DNA of 64,000 nt from positions 4,302-68,301 of the forward strand of contig JAPUEI010000097.1 in assembly GCA_027492675.1 (NCBI GenBank), read 5' to 3'. Source of the DNA: Propionibacteriaceae bacterium (GTDB lineage: Bacteria; Actinomycetota; Actinomycetes; Propionibacteriales; Propionibacteriaceae). This document shows, piece by piece, positions 43,000-52,366 of the stretch (position 1 is the first letter of the stretch; each line of letters begins with the position of its first letter). The notes below the pieces were generated by a model. That model made no database searches and was not told the origin of the DNA. It saw only the letters and a program-made list of their open reading frames with translations. Made by a program: the position numbers and the translations under genes.

Positions 43000-43662
43000 A
43001 TGGCCAATCTTCGGTTCTTCACGGGCGCGATGGACTCCGGCAAGAGCACGCTCGCACTCCAGACCAACCACAACCACGCCGCGCGCGGTCGCGTGGGCCG
43101 GATCTTCACGACGCACGACCGTTCAGGAACCGCCCGGGTGTCGTCCAGGCTCGGGTTGGCGCACGACGCGATCGAGGTCACACCCGACTTCGACTTCTGG
43201 CGCTACACGGTCGACGCGTTGTCCCACGGCGCCCGGATCGACTACTTCATCTGCGACGAGGCCCAGTTCTACTCGACCGCCCAGATCGACGCCCTCGCGC
43301 AGATCGTGGACGAGCTCACGATCGACGTCTTCTGCTTCGGCATCCTCACGGACTTCCGCACGAAGCTGTTCGAGGGCTCGGCGCGGCTCGTCGAGCTGGC
43401 CGACTCGACTGAGGTCCTCCAGGTCGAGACGCTGTGCTGGTGCGGCAAGCGCGCCACCCACAACGCGCGCATCGAGGACGGCGTCATGGTCGTCGAGGGC
43501 GAGGTCGTCGTCGTGGGCGACGTGGACAAGTCCGCGGCAAGCACAGACGCGCCCGGGGTGGTGGCGTACGAGGTCCTCTGCCGAACGCACCACCGCCACC
43601 GGATGACGGCGGCCAGGGCCTGGGAGGCCTCCTTGATCGCCGAGCCGCTTCCGTTCGGCTGA
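43000..43662 (+). CDS. tdk: Thymidine kinase
   Basis: This 220-residue type II thymidine kinase is a salvage enzyme making dTMP. Walker A GAMDSGKST is at residues 9-17, the DEAQFY motif binds Mg, and zinc ligands are in LCWCGK and LCRTHH. It follows dapC by 5 bases and is probably co-transcribed. The stop is 5 bases from a convergent gene. Length and motifs are standard for the family. Confidence 0.93.
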   Translation: MANLRFFTGAMDSGKSTLALQTNHNHAARGRVGRIFTTHDRSGTARVSSRLGLAHDAIEVTPDFDFWRYTVDALSHGARIDYFICDEAQFYSTAQIDALAQIVDELTIDVFCFGILTDFRTKLFEGSARLVELADSTEVLQVETLCWCGKRATHNARIEDGVMVVEGEVVVVGDVDKSAASTDAPGVVAYEVLCRTHHRHRMTAARAWEASLIAEPLPFG

Positions 43663-43667
43663 CCGCC

Positions 43668-44531
43668 TCAGCCGAACACCACCGAGACGACTCGAGCAGC
43701 CGCGGCCGGCGTGGTCGACGACCAGGCGGGCAGCTCGACGGCCGAGGAGCGCCAGACCTTCTCGCCCGTACGGACCTCGTTGACGCCGAACTTGGCCGCC
43801 CACGCCTGGCTGGCGGCGGCGACGGACCAGGTGGTGGCGTCCGAGGCCGCAGTGACATCGACCCGCACCGGTGCCTCCTGGACGACGGTGCCCGGCGCCA
43901 CACCCCCGTACGTCGCCTTGAGTAGCGCGGCGAATCCCGCCGGGTCGGCGGCACCCACGGTCGACATGCAGGTGAACGCCGCCGCGGTCTCGCCCGACAG
44001 TGCGCTGGCAAGGAGCTTCGCGCGCTCGACGTGCTTGCGGTAGCCGTCGGGGACGCCGGAGCGCTGGACGGCTTGGGCCACGTCGTTGACGTCGCCGGTG
44101 CGCCAGTTCGGCACCTTGACCAGGGCGTCGTAGAACTTCCCGGCCGCGTACTGCGGGTTCATGATCTGCTCGACCGTGCCCCAACCCTGCGACGGGCGCT
44201 GCTGGAACAGCCCGACGGAGTCGCGGTCGCCGTAGTCGAGGTTGCGCAGGTCCGACTCCTGCAGCGCCGTGGCCAGCGCGATCGTCACCGCCCGGGGCGG
44301 TAGGCCACGCTGGACGGCGACGCCGGCGATGATCGCCGCCCAGTACGCCTGGTCGGGGTTCAGCTCGGCGGTCTGGCCGCCGACCTCGGCGACGCAGTGT
44401 TGGGTCGGCGGCGCGATGGAGCCTGTCGCGCGGGGTCGCCAGGGCTGGACGAGGAGCAGTACGAGCACGACGACGAGCGCAAGAGCGCCCAGCCCCAGGA
44501 GGAGCTGGCGACGCAGGTACACGCGCTTCAT
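43668..44531 (-). CDS. Membrane-anchored lysozyme-like domain protein
   Basis: This 287-residue protein has one N-terminal helix (about 9-28) and an extracellular domain with lysozyme/lytic-transglycosylase-like features: ALATALQESDLRNL (E92 in the catalytic place), DRDSVGLFQQRP and the YAAGKFYDAL helix. Homologues are often named heavy metal transporter in databases, which the sequence does not support. It follows dapD by 3 bases, so it is likely in the same operon. Confidence 0.72.
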   Translation of the reverse strand: MKRVYLRRQLLLGLGALALVVVLVLLLVQPWRPRATGSIAPPTQHCVAEVGGQTAELNPDQAYWAAIIAGVAVQRGLPPRAVTIALATALQESDLRNLDYGDRDSVGLFQQRPSQGWGTVEQIMNPQYAAGKFYDALVKVPNWRTGDVNDVAQAVQRSGVPDGYRKHVERAKLLASALSGETAAAFTCMSTVGAADPAGFAALLKATYGGVAPGTVVQEAPVRVDVTAASDATTWSVAAASQAWAAKFGVNEVRTGEKVWRSSAVELPAWSSTTPAAAARVVSVVFG

Positions 44532-44534
44532 GGG

Positions 44535-45467
44535 TCAGTCGTTGGCGTGCAGGTCCGCATTGAGCTCGACGGACCCGCCAGTGCGCGGCCTGGCCTCGAC
44601 GCGGCCGGTCAGCGAGTTCCGTACGAACAGGACGCCCGACGCGCCGGAAAGCTCACGCGCCTTGACCACGCGGTCGTCGGGAAGAGTGATCTTCGTGCCG
44701 GCCGTGATGTACAGGCCGGCCTCGACGACGCAGTCGTCGCCCAGCGAGATGCCGACCCCGGACTCGGCGCCGAGCAGGCAGCGCTCGCCGATCGTGACGA
44801 CTTCCTGGCCGCCGCCCGAGAGCGTGCCCATGATCGAGGCGCCGCCACCCACGTCCGAGCCGTCGCCCACTAGCACACCGGCCGAGATCCGCCCCTCGAC
44901 CATGGAGGCCCCGAGCGTGCCGGCGTTGAAGTTCACGAAGCCCTCGTGCATGACGGTCGTACCGCTCGCCAGGTGGGCTCCGAGCCGCACCCGGTCCGCG
45001 TCCGCGATCCGCACGCCGCTCGGCACGACGTAGTCGACCATCCGCGGGAACTTGTCCACGCCGAGCACCGTGAGGTGCTCGCCGGCGAACCGGAAGCCCG
45101 CCCGTACCGCCTCGAAGTCCTCGACCGCACACGGTCCGGCGCTCGTCCACACGACGTTCGCCAGCACGCCGAAGATCCCCGCGAGGTTGACCTCGCGAGG
45201 CTTCACGAGCCGGTGGCTCAGGAGGTGGAGACGCAGGTACGCGTCCGGCACGGTCGCCGGGGGCGCGTCGAGGTCGATCGCGGTCAGCGACAGTTCCGTA
45301 CGCGTGCGTCGTCGCTCATCGACGGTCGGCTGGAACGTGGGCGGGGCGTCGGCCCCGTCAGGGGTGCCCAGCTCGGGGGCCGCGAACCAGGTGTCGAGCA
45401 CCTGCCCGGACGAGTGGATCGTGGCCAGGCCCCAGCCCCAGGCGGCGCGGGCAGCGGTGTCGGTCAT
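44535..45467 (-). CDS. dapD: 2,3,4,5-tetrahydropyridine-2,6-dicarboxylate N-succinyltransferase
   Basis: This 310-residue trimeric enzyme of the lysine/diaminopimelate pathway adds succinyl from succinyl-CoA. The second half is a left-handed beta helix with hexapeptide repeats (for example [45 protein letters not shown]). ATG 45467 gives a length close to M. tuberculosis DapD. It is the first gene of an operon with the lysozyme-like gene. The divergent gene is an aldo/keto reductase. Confidence 0.93.
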   Translation of the reverse strand: MTDTAARAAWGWGLATIHSSGQVLDTWFAAPELGTPDGADAPPTFQPTVDERRRTRTELSLTAIDLDAPPATVPDAYLRLHLLSHRLVKPREVNLAGIFGVLANVVWTSAGPCAVEDFEAVRAGFRFAGEHLTVLGVDKFPRMVDYVVPSGVRIADADRVRLGAHLASGTTVMHEGFVNFNAGTLGASMVEGRISAGVLVGDGSDVGGGASIMGTLSGGGQEVVTIGERCLLGAESGVGISLGDDCVVEAGLYITAGTKITLPDDRVVKARELSGASGVLFVRNSLTGRVEARPRTGGSVELNADLHAND

Positions 45468-45567
45468 GCCCGAAACCCTAGCGCGGCAGGTGCTGACAGG
45501 CTCTCCGCCGGCTCCCATCCCCGTGGCAGGCTCGAGCATGCAGACGCGCGATGGGTAAGGGGCAGCC

Positions 45568-46419
45568 ATGGACACAGTCACTCTCAACAACGGTGTGAAG
45601 ATGCCGATCCTGGGCTTCGGCGTCTTCCAGATCTCCGACCTGGAGCAGTGCGAGGAGTCGGTCTCGGCGGCGCTGAGGAGCGGGTACCGGCTGATCGACA
45701 CGGCGGCGGGCTACCAGAACGAGGAGGCCGTCGGCCGCGCCATCGCGGCGAGCGGCATCCCGCGCGACGAGATCTTCATCACCACGAAGCTCTGGATCCA
45801 GGACGCCGGCGAGAAGGCCACGGCGAAGGCTTTCGACACCTCCTGCGCCAAGCTCGGGGTGGACACCATCGACCTCTACCTCATCCACCAGCCGTACGGC
45901 GACGTGTACGGGGCGTGGCGGACCATGGAGCGGCTCCACGAGGAGGGTCGGGCCCGGGCCATCGGGGTCTCGAACTTCCACGCCGACCGGCTCGTCGACC
46001 TCATCGAGCACCACGAGGTCGTGCCCATGATCAATCAGATCGAGAACCATCCGTTCTTCCAGCAGGCCGACTATCAGACGTTCATGGAGCACCGCGGGGT
46101 GCAGATCGAGTCCTGGGGCCCGCTCGCCGAGGGCAGGAACGGCATCTTCACGCACCCGGTGCTCACCGCGATCGCGGAGGCCCACCACAAGTCGGTGCCG
46201 CAGGTCGTGCTGCGCTGGCTCGTACAGCGCGGGGTCGTCGTGATCCCCAAGTCCGTACGGGCGGACCGGATCGCGGAGAACATCGACATCTTCGACGTGC
46301 ACCTGTCCGACGATGAGATGGCCGCGATCGCCGGGATGGACACCGGCGAGAGCCTGTTCATCGACCACCGCGACCCGGAGACCGTCGTGCGGCTGAGCGG
46401 CTCCCGCATCCACGACTGA
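45568..46419 (+). CDS. Aldo/keto reductase
   Basis: This 283-residue NADPH-dependent reductase has a TIM barrel. The tetrad is visible as [10 protein letters not shown] (Asp and Tyr), TTKLW (Lys) and YLIHQPYG (His). [10 protein letters not shown] near the C-terminus binds the cofactor. Members reduce sugars and ketones such as 2,5-diketogluconate or methylglyoxal. No neighbour narrows the substrate. The stop is 28 bases before dapE. Confidence 0.88.
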   Translation: MDTVTLNNGVKMPILGFGVFQISDLEQCEESVSAALRSGYRLIDTAAGYQNEEAVGRAIAASGIPRDEIFITTKLWIQDAGEKATAKAFDTSCAKLGVDTIDLYLIHQPYGDVYGAWRTMERLHEEGRARAIGVSNFHADRLVDLIEHHEVVPMINQIENHPFFQQADYQTFMEHRGVQIESWGPLAEGRNGIFTHPVLTAIAEAHHKSVPQVVLRWLVQRGVVVIPKSVRADRIAENIDIFDVHLSDDEMAAIAGMDTGESLFIDHRDPETVVRLSGSRIHD

Positions 46420-46447
46420 CGGGTCGGCGCCCGGTAGGTTGGCGGTC

Positions 46448-47515
46448 ATGCTGGACCTGACCGGAGACATCGTCGACCTGCTGCGGGCCATCACGGACGT
46501 CGAGTCCGTGAGCGGGAACGAGAAGGCGCTGGCCGACCTCGTGGAGGAAGCGCTGCGCGCGCTGCCGCACCTCGAGGTCGTACGGGACGAGGACGCGCTC
46601 GTCGCGCGCACCCACCTCGGCCGCGACGAGCGGGTGGTCATCGCCGGCCACCTCGACACCGTGCCCGTGGCCCACAACCTGCCCAGCGAGCTCCGGGTCG
46701 TCGACGGTGAGGAACGCGTGTACGGGCGGGGTACGTGCGACATGAAGGGTGGCGTCGCCGTCCAGCTGGCGGTCGCAGCAGCCCTGGCCGAGCCCGTACG
46801 CGACATCACGTGGATCTTCTACGACCACGAGGAGGTCGACGCCGAGCGGAACGGGCTCAACCGCCTCTCCCGCACCCAGCCCGAGCTGCTGCAGGCCGAC
46901 CTCGCCGTACTGATGGAGCCCACGGCCGCCGCGATCGAGGGCGGCTGCCAGGGCACGCTGCGGGTGCGGGTCACCACCCACGGCACGGCCGCCCACTCGG
47001 CCCGCTCCTGGCTGGGCCGCAACGCCATCCACGGTGCGGGAGAGGTACTGCGCCGCCTTGAGTCGTACGACGCTCGTGAGATTGTCGTGGACGGCCTGAC
47101 GTACCACGAGGGCATGAACGCGGTCGCGATCAGCGGCGGCATCGCCGGCAACGTCGTCCCGGACCGCTGCGAGGTGACGGTGAACTACCGGTTCGCCCCC
47201 GACAAGGACGAGCAGGCGGCCCTGGCCGAGGTGACGTCGCTCTTCGAGGGGTACGAGGTCGAGCTGCTCGACATCGCGGTCGGCGCCCGGCCGGGCCTCG
47301 ACCTGCCCGCCGCGCAGGCGTTCGCCGCGGCCGTCGGGGGAGAGCCGAGGCCGAAGTACGGCTGGACCGACGTCGCGCGGTTCTCGGCGTTGGGCATCCC
47401 TGCGGTGAACTATGGCCCGGCGAACCCGAACCAGGCCCATACCGACGATGAACATTGCCGGACAGCGGATCTCGTGCTGTGCAAGGACGCCCTGTTGCGC
47501 TGGCTCTCATCCTGA
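46448..47515 (+). CDS. dapE: Succinyl-diaminopimelate desuccinylase
   Basis: This 355-residue M20 metallopeptidase-type deacylase is of the actinobacterial DapE form. Zinc ligands and catalytic residues are in AGHLDTVPVA, YGRGTCDMKGG, YDHEEVDAE and the late FSALGIPAVNYGP. It starts at ATG 46448, and a TTG nine bases upstream is unlikely. It releases LL-diaminopimelate. The LOG gene follows after 29 bases, as in M. tuberculosis. Confidence 0.92.
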   Translation: MLDLTGDIVDLLRAITDVESVSGNEKALADLVEEALRALPHLEVVRDEDALVARTHLGRDERVVIAGHLDTVPVAHNLPSELRVVDGEERVYGRGTCDMKGGVAVQLAVAAALAEPVRDITWIFYDHEEVDAERNGLNRLSRTQPELLQADLAVLMEPTAAAIEGGCQGTLRVRVTTHGTAAHSARSWLGRNAIHGAGEVLRRLESYDAREIVVDGLTYHEGMNAVAISGGIAGNVVPDRCEVTVNYRFAPDKDEQAALAEVTSLFEGYEVELLDIAVGARPGLDLPAAQAFAAAVGGEPRPKYGWTDVARFSALGIPAVNYGPANPNQAHTDDEHCRTADLVLCKDALLRWLSS

Positions 47516-47544
47516 GGAGGTCCTCGGACGGCTACGCTCGTGCC

Positions 47545-48300
47545 GTGCCCAAGGAGCCCAAGACCCAGAGCCAAGGCCCGGTCATCCGCCGCCGCGCGGA
47601 CCGGCAACCGACCACCACCGACCAGCGACTGCTCGCGAGCCGCGGCACGACCGACTGGGTCCACACCGACCCGTGGCGGGTGCTGCGCATCCAGGCGGAG
47701 TTCGTCGAAGGCTTCGGCACGCTGGCGGAGCTCGGACCGGCCGTGAGCGTGTTCGGCAGTGCTCGTACGAAGCGCACGCACCCGATGTACATGGCGGCCG
47801 AGACCATCGGACGTCGCCTGGCCGAGGAAGGCCTCGTCGTCATGACCGGCGGCGGTCCCGGCGTCATGGAGGCGGCCAACAAGGGCGCGGCCAAGGCCGG
47901 AGGCACCTCCGTGGGTCTCGGCATCGAGCTGCCGTTCGAGCAGTCGCTCAACAAGTACGTGACGCTCGGCATCAACTTCCGCTATTTCTTCGCGCGCAAG
48001 ACGATGTTCCTCAAGTACAGCCAGGGATTCGTCGTGATGCCCGGCGGCTTCGGGACCTTTGACGAGCTGTTCGAGGCGGTCACGCTGTCGCAGACGCGAA
48101 AGGTCACCCAGTTTCCGATCGTGCTGTTCGGCACCGAGTACTGGAATCCCATGATCGCCTGGCTGAAGAGCGCGGTCCTCGAAGGCGGCTACATCTCCGA
48201 CGACGACCTCGACATGCTGCACGTCACGGACTCGGTCGAGGAGGCCGTGCAGGCGATGCTCACCCCGATGCCGCCGCTTCCTCCCCGCGACCCCAACTAG
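47545..48300 (+). CDS. LOG-family (TIGR00730) nucleotide 5'-monophosphate phosphoribohydrolase
   Basis: This 251-residue Rossmann-type protein has the motifs VFGSARTKRTHP, TGGGPGVMEAANKGA and MPGGFGTFDELFE, the PGGxGTxxE signature of LOG enzymes that make cytokinin-type bases or hydrolyse nucleotide monophosphates. It was often misnamed lysine decarboxylase. GTG 47545 is the likely start. An N-terminal ~25-residue basic tail precedes the domain. It follows dapE, as in M. tuberculosis. Confidence 0.9.
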   Translation: MPKEPKTQSQGPVIRRRADRQPTTTDQRLLASRGTTDWVHTDPWRVLRIQAEFVEGFGTLAELGPAVSVFGSARTKRTHPMYMAAETIGRRLAEEGLVVMTGGGPGVMEAANKGAAKAGGTSVGLGIELPFEQSLNKYVTLGINFRYFFARKTMFLKYSQGFVVMPGGFGTFDELFEAVTLSQTRKVTQFPIVLFGTEYWNPMIAWLKSAVLEGGYISDDDLDMLHVTDSVEEAVQAMLTPMPPLPPRDPN

Positions 48301-48309
48301 GAGACCGAC

Positions 48310-48600
48310 ATGGAATGGATCTTGGCGGCGCTCGTCATCGGCGTCGTGGGCCTGGCGGCCGCGGCCGCCAGCGGCCGGTTCGGGGAGTTGCCCGACGTCG
48401 TGGACGACCGCGTACAGCCAACCCTTCGGGAAGGGAACCTCACCGGAGATGACCTGCGGGAGGTGCAGTTCGCGGTGGTCCCGCGTGGGTACTCCATGGA
48501 GCAGGTCGACGCGCTGCTGGCGCGTCTGGGCGCCCAGCTCGACGGTGTTCGGTCCGGCTCATCCGCTGTGGCGTTACCTGGCCCGTCCGACCTGGAATAA
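48310..48600 (+). CDS. Small membrane protein with DivIVA-like domain
   Basis: This 96-residue protein has an N-terminal membrane helix (about 3-22) and a short DivIVA-type segment LREVQFAVVPRGYSMEQVDALLARL near residues 50-75. Such proteins bind to curved or septal membranes in actinobacteria. It is 9 bases after the LOG gene and 36 bases before the DUF3117 gene, so they form one operon. Confidence 0.8.
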   Translation: MEWILAALVIGVVGLAAAAASGRFGELPDVVDDRVQPTLREGNLTGDDLREVQFAVVPRGYSMEQVDALLARLGAQLDGVRSGSSAVALPGPSDLE

Positions 48601-48636
48601 TAGGACGCGGAGAATCAATCGAAAGGTGAGCACCCG

Positions 48637-48804
48637 ATGGCAGCGATGAAACCGCGTACCGGTGATGGGCCAATGGAGGTCACGAAGGAAGGCCGCGGCA
48701 TCGTCATGCGCGTTCCGGTCGATGGCGGGGGGCGTCTGGTGGTTGAGCTGAACGCTCAGGAGGCCACTGACCTTCTTGAGGCCCTACGAGGTGTCGTCGG
48801 CTGA
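48637..48804 (+). CDS. DUF3117 family small protein
   Basis: This is a 55-residue protein, MAAMKPRTGDGPMEVTKEG at the start and GGGRLVVELNAQEATDLLE later, nearly the same as the conserved small actinobacterial protein of family DUF3117 (M. tuberculosis Rv1211 region). GAAAGGTGAG at 48621-48630 is its ribosome site. The function is unknown. It may be produced at a high level, given its strong site and conservation. Confidence 0.88.
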   Translation: MAAMKPRTGDGPMEVTKEGRGIVMRVPVDGGGRLVVELNAQEATDLLEALRGVVG

Positions 48805-48824
48805 CAAGCCCGATCAGACATGAC

Positions 48825-48852
48825 AGCGCCCGCCGGAGATCCGGCGGGCGCT
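48825..48852. terminator. Terminator after the DUF3117 gene
   Basis: AGCGCCCGCCGG (48825-48836) pairs perfectly with CCGGCGGGCGCT (48841-48852), loop AGAT. It lies between convergent genes (DUF3117 and glgA). Confidence 0.85.
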
Positions 48853-48871
48853 GCGGCGTTGTGCGGCGCGA

Positions 48872-50074
48872 TCAGGCCGTACGGGCCTTGTAGGCCTCGA
48901 TCGCCTTCTCGTACACCGCCACCGTCTGCTGAGCGATCGCGCGCCAGGAGAACTCGTCGATGCAGCGCTGCCGACCCGCCAGCCCCATGGCCTTGGCGCG
49001 GTCGGGGTCGCGGGTGAGCGCGTTGATGTTCGCGGCGAACGCCGCCTCGAAGTCCGCGACGAACGCGGCGTCGGAGGCCCGCGCGGGGTCGTACGGCACG
49101 AGCAGCCCTGTGGTCCCGTCCACGACGACCTCGGGGATGCCCCCGACGGCCGAGGCCACGACGGCGGTCTCGCAGGCCATCGCCTCGAGGTTCACGATGC
49201 CGAGCGGCTCGTAGATCGACGGGCAGGCGAACACGGTGGCGTGGGTGAGGACCTGACGTACGGACTCGCGGGGGAGCATCTCCTGCACCCAGGTCACCGT
49301 GCCGGGCCGGGCCTTCTCGAGCTCTCCGAACGCCTCGGTGAACTCCGCGGCGATCTCCGGGGTGTCGGGCGCGCCGGCCAGGAGGACGAGCTGCGTCTCG
49401 GGGTCGAGGGCACGCGCCGCTCGTACGAGGTGGATGAGGCCCTTCTGGCGGGTGATCCGGCCGACGAACACCACGACGGGGCGCGTACGGTCGATGCCCA
49501 GCGAGTCGACGACATCGGTGCCGAGGTCAGGCTTGAACTCCTCGGGATCGATGCCGTTCTTGACGACGTGGATGCGGGAGCGGTCGACGTCGGGGTACGC
49601 GGCGAGGATGTTGGCGATCATCGCCTCGCTGACCGCGATCACCGCATCGGCCTGCTCGTACGCCGTCTTCTCGATCCAGGAGCTGACCCGGTAGCCGCCG
49701 CCCAACTGCTCGGCCTTCCACGGGCGGTCAGGCTCCAGCGAGTGCGCGGTGACCACCGTGGGCACGTCCTGGAGACGTCCGGCGATGATGCCTGCGAACT
49801 GCGCGTACCAGGTGTGGGCGTGGATGACGTCGACCTCGGGGACGGCGGCGGCCATGGAGACGTCGGCGCCCAGCACCCGTACGGCGGGGTTGGCGCCGGG
49901 CGGGAAGTCCTCGGCGTGGGCGACGGCCCCGTCGCGGGGCTCGCCCATGCACTGGACGTCGACGAGGTCGCAGAACGCGCGCAGCTGGGGCACCAGCTGT
50001 CCGACATGGACGCCGGCGCCGCCGTAGATGAACGGCGGGTACTCACGGGTGAGGATGGAGACGCGGAGGCTCAT
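48872..50074 (-). CDS. glgA: Glycogen synthase / alpha-maltose-1-phosphate synthase, actinobacterial GT4 type
   Basis: This 400-residue glycosyltransferase (GT-B fold) is of the corynebacterial GlgA / mycobacterial GlgM type. LTREYPPFIYGGAGVHV at the N-terminus, VVFVGRITRQKGL in the middle and the donor-site CPSIYEPLGIVNLEAMAC are diagnostic. It uses ADP-glucose to make alpha-glucan or maltose-1-phosphate. It is divergent from glgC, the gene making its donor, exactly as Rv1212c/Rv1213. ATG 50074 was chosen by similarity. Confidence 0.92.
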   Translation of the reverse strand: MSLRVSILTREYPPFIYGGAGVHVGQLVPQLRAFCDLVDVQCMGEPRDGAVAHAEDFPPGANPAVRVLGADVSMAAAVPEVDVIHAHTWYAQFAGIIAGRLQDVPTVVTAHSLEPDRPWKAEQLGGGYRVSSWIEKTAYEQADAVIAVSEAMIANILAAYPDVDRSRIHVVKNGIDPEEFKPDLGTDVVDSLGIDRTRPVVVFVGRITRQKGLIHLVRAARALDPETQLVLLAGAPDTPEIAAEFTEAFGELEKARPGTVTWVQEMLPRESVRQVLTHATVFACPSIYEPLGIVNLEAMACETAVVASAVGGIPEVVVDGTTGLLVPYDPARASDAAFVADFEAAFAANINALTRDPDRAKAMGLAGRQRCIDEFSWRAIAQQTVAVYEKAIEAYKARTA

Positions 50075-50183
50075 GTCCGCGAGCCTGCCACAGGCACTCC
50101 GTTCGTGGGGCGAGAAGGGGGGTCTTTCGCGAATCATCCGTGAACGGGTCCCCATGGAGACCAGGCCTTACTAGGCTGCAGGC

Positions 50184-51407
50184 ATGGTGACCCGACCGAA
50201 CGCACTGTCAATAGTCCTGGCCGGTGGGGAAGGCAAGCGGCTCATGCCACTGACGGCGGACCGCGCCAAACCCGCCGTCCCCTTCGGGGGCACGTACCGC
50301 CTGATCGACTTCGTCCTGTCCAACCTCGTGAACTCCGACCTGCGTCGGATCGCCGTGCTGACCCAGTACAAGTCACACTCTCTCGACCGGCACATCTCAC
50401 TGACTTGGCGGATGTCGGTGCTGCTCAACAACTACGTCACGAGCGTTCCGGCGCAGCAGCGCACCGGCAAGTCGTGGTTCATGGGCAGCGCGGACGCGAT
50501 CTACCAGTCGATGAACCTCATCGAGGACGAGCAGCCGGACTACATCGTCGTGTTCGGCGCCGACAACATCTACCGGATGGACGTCGAGCAGATGCTCGAG
50601 GCCCACATGGACTCCGGCCTCGGGTGCACCATCGCAGGGATCCGCGTGCCGCGTTCGTCGGCCAGCGAGTTCGGCATCATCGACGCCGGGGTCGACGGCA
50701 AGATCAAGAAGTTCCTCGAGAAGCCGGCCGACCCGCCAGGGCTGCCGGACTCGCCCGAGGAGTCGTTCGCGTCGATGGGCAACTACATCTTCTCCACCGA
50801 CGCCTTCGTGGAGATGCTCCACGCGGACGCCGCCAGCGAGACGTCGCGCCACGACATGGGCGGCAACATCATCCCGGCGTTCGTCGACGCCGGAGAGGCG
50901 CAGGTGTACGACTTCACCAAGAACGACGTGCCCGGCGCGACGGAGAAGGACCGCAACTACTGGCGTGACGTAGGCACGATCGACGCCTACCACGAGGCTC
51001 ACATGGACCTCGTGTCGGTGGTGCCGGACTTCAACCTGTACAACCGGAAGTGGCCGATCTGGACCAGCCAGTCGCAGGTGCCGGGCGCGAAGTTCACGCT
51101 GCGCGGCACGGCGGAGGACTCGATCGTCGGGTCCGGCTGCATCATCTCCGGTGGCGACGTCGACCGATCGGTGCTCAGCCCCAACGTGATCATCGAGAAG
51201 TGGGCCCGCGTCGAGGAGGCCGTGATCTACTCCGGCTGCAAGATCGGCCGGAACGCGGTGATCCGCCGGGCGATCCTCGACAAGAACGTCGTCGTGCCTG
51301 ACGGGGTGGAGATCGGTGTCAACCGTGACCACGATCTGGCGCGTGGCTTCTACGTGTCGGACCAGGGCGTGACGGTCGTTCCGAAGAACACCAAGGTTCG
51401 CGACTGA
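50184..51407 (+). CDS. glgC: Glucose-1-phosphate adenylyltransferase
   Basis: This 407-residue enzyme makes ADP-glucose for glycogen. The catalytic N-terminal domain has [13 protein letters not shown], the substrate site FLEKP and the loop [12 protein letters not shown]. The left-handed beta helix at the C-terminus (from about residue 290) is regulatory. The terminator hairpin at 51415 follows. It is divergent from glgA, with 110 bases between that must hold both promoters. Confidence 0.95.
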   Translation: MVTRPNALSIVLAGGEGKRLMPLTADRAKPAVPFGGTYRLIDFVLSNLVNSDLRRIAVLTQYKSHSLDRHISLTWRMSVLLNNYVTSVPAQQRTGKSWFMGSADAIYQSMNLIEDEQPDYIVVFGADNIYRMDVEQMLEAHMDSGLGCTIAGIRVPRSSASEFGIIDAGVDGKIKKFLEKPADPPGLPDSPEESFASMGNYIFSTDAFVEMLHADAASETSRHDMGGNIIPAFVDAGEAQVYDFTKNDVPGATEKDRNYWRDVGTIDAYHEAHMDLVSVVPDFNLYNRKWPIWTSQSQVPGAKFTLRGTAEDSIVGSGCIISGGDVDRSVLSPNVIIEKWARVEEAVIYSGCKIGRNAVIRRAILDKNVVVPDGVEIGVNRDHDLARGFYVSDQGVTVVPKNTKVRD

Positions 51408-51414
51408 GGTGCGG

Positions 51415-51441
51415 GGCTGCGGTCAGCTCTTGACCGCAGCC
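51415..51441. terminator. Hairpin between glgC and the O-methyltransferase gene
   Basis: GGCTGCGGTCA (51415-51425) pairs with TGACCGCAGCC (51431-51441), loop GCTCT. It overlaps the last codons of the minus-strand gene and may end transcription from both sides. Confidence 0.7.
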
Positions 51442-52094
51442 ACCAGGCCGTCACCGACGGGCCAGAAGACCGGTGTGAGTTCCTCGATCTCGGCGATCGA
51501 CTCGATGACCTCACGGGTGATGAGCGTCTCGTCCGACTCGTTGGTGGGGTCGGCGACCGTGCCGCCAAGCATGGCGTGGTGGAGAACGAGCACGCCGCCG
51601 TGGCGGAGTAGCCGTATGGCCTGCTCGAGGTACTCATGCGCCTCCAGCGGCTCTCCCGCGATCAGCACGAGGTCGTACGCGCCGTCGCTGAGCTTCGGCA
51701 GCACCGTGAGCGCGGGTCCGGCGATCGTCCGCAGTCGCTGGGAGCGGATGCCGGTGGTCGCGACGACCCGCCGGGCGACGTTCTGGTATTCGACCTCGGC
51801 GTCGATGGTGGTCAGGATGCCGTCGGCCGCCATGCCGGTGAGCAGCGCGAGGGAGGCCACACCAGCGCCCGTACCGATCTCGACGACGGCCTTCGCATTG
51901 AGCACCTTCGCGAGGAAGGTCAGCGTCTGCGCGGCGCCACGGCTCGGGGGCACCAGGCCCAGGTCTGTGGCGGCGGCGCGGGCGGCGATGCCAGCGGGGG
52001 ACTCGGGGACGTAGTCCTCGGTATGGGCCCAGGCGGCGGGCTTGGGAGCGTGCTTGCCGGAGATCGCGGCAGAGGTGGGACTCACAGCGCCCAC
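51423..52094 (-). CDS. O-methyltransferase (Rv1220c-like)
   Basis: This SAM-dependent methyltransferase of up to 223 residues belongs to the catechol/caffeoyl-CoA O-methyltransferase-like family. SAM motif I is VVEIGTGAGVASL, followed by TTIDAEVE. Start GTG 52094 or GTG 52085. The substrate is unknown. Its place next to the glg genes and tatB is the same as for Rv1220c, but the sigE-rseA-htrA genes that follow in mycobacteria are absent here. Confidence 0.85.
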   Translation of the reverse strand: MGAVSPTSAAISGKHAPKPAAWAHTEDYVPESPAGIAARAAATDLGLVPPSRGAAQTLTFLAKVLNAKAVVEIGTGAGVASLALLTGMAADGILTTIDAEVEYQNVARRVVATTGIRSQRLRTIAGPALTVLPKLSDGAYDLVLIAGEPLEAHEYLEQAIRLLRHGGVLVLHHAMLGGTVADPTNESDETLITREVIESIAEIEELTPVFWPVGDGLVAAVKS

Positions 52095-52143
52095 ACTAGT
52101 GGAAGGTCCTGGCGCGGGGTGGACAGCCCACTAGCATGTGCGC

Positions 52144-52365
52144 ATGAGTCACACGGTCAGCGCCGAGATCGTCGCGAACGTCCTGTCAGTCGATGTCGCA
52201 GTCGGCGACACGGTAGGTCCCGAGGATGCCGTCGTCCTGCTGGAGTCGATGAAGATGGAGATCCCGGTGCTCGCCGACGTGGCGGGCACAGTGGTCGAGA
52301 TCATCGTCGCCCCCGGTGACGTCGTCAACGACGGCGACCCCCTCGTGGTGATCAGGGAGGCCTGA
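52144..52365 (+). CDS. Biotin/lipoyl carrier protein (TB7.3-like)
   Basis: This 73-residue protein is a lone biotinyl domain. The lysine in ESMKME (K37) is the biotin site. It starts at ATG 52144. It is the size of the mycobacterial biotinylated protein TB7.3. Its carboxylase partner is not known and no carboxylase gene is near. It is 1 base from dapA and thus co-transcribed with it. Confidence 0.88.
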   Translation: MSHTVSAEIVANVLSVDVAVGDTVGPEDAVVLLESMKMEIPVLADVAGTVVEIIVAPGDVVNDGDPLVVIREA

Positions 52366-52366
52366 G

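Noticed and set aside
43668-44531. Heavy metal transporter
   Set aside because: Only one membrane helix and a lysozyme-like domain are visible. The database-style name has no support in the sequence.
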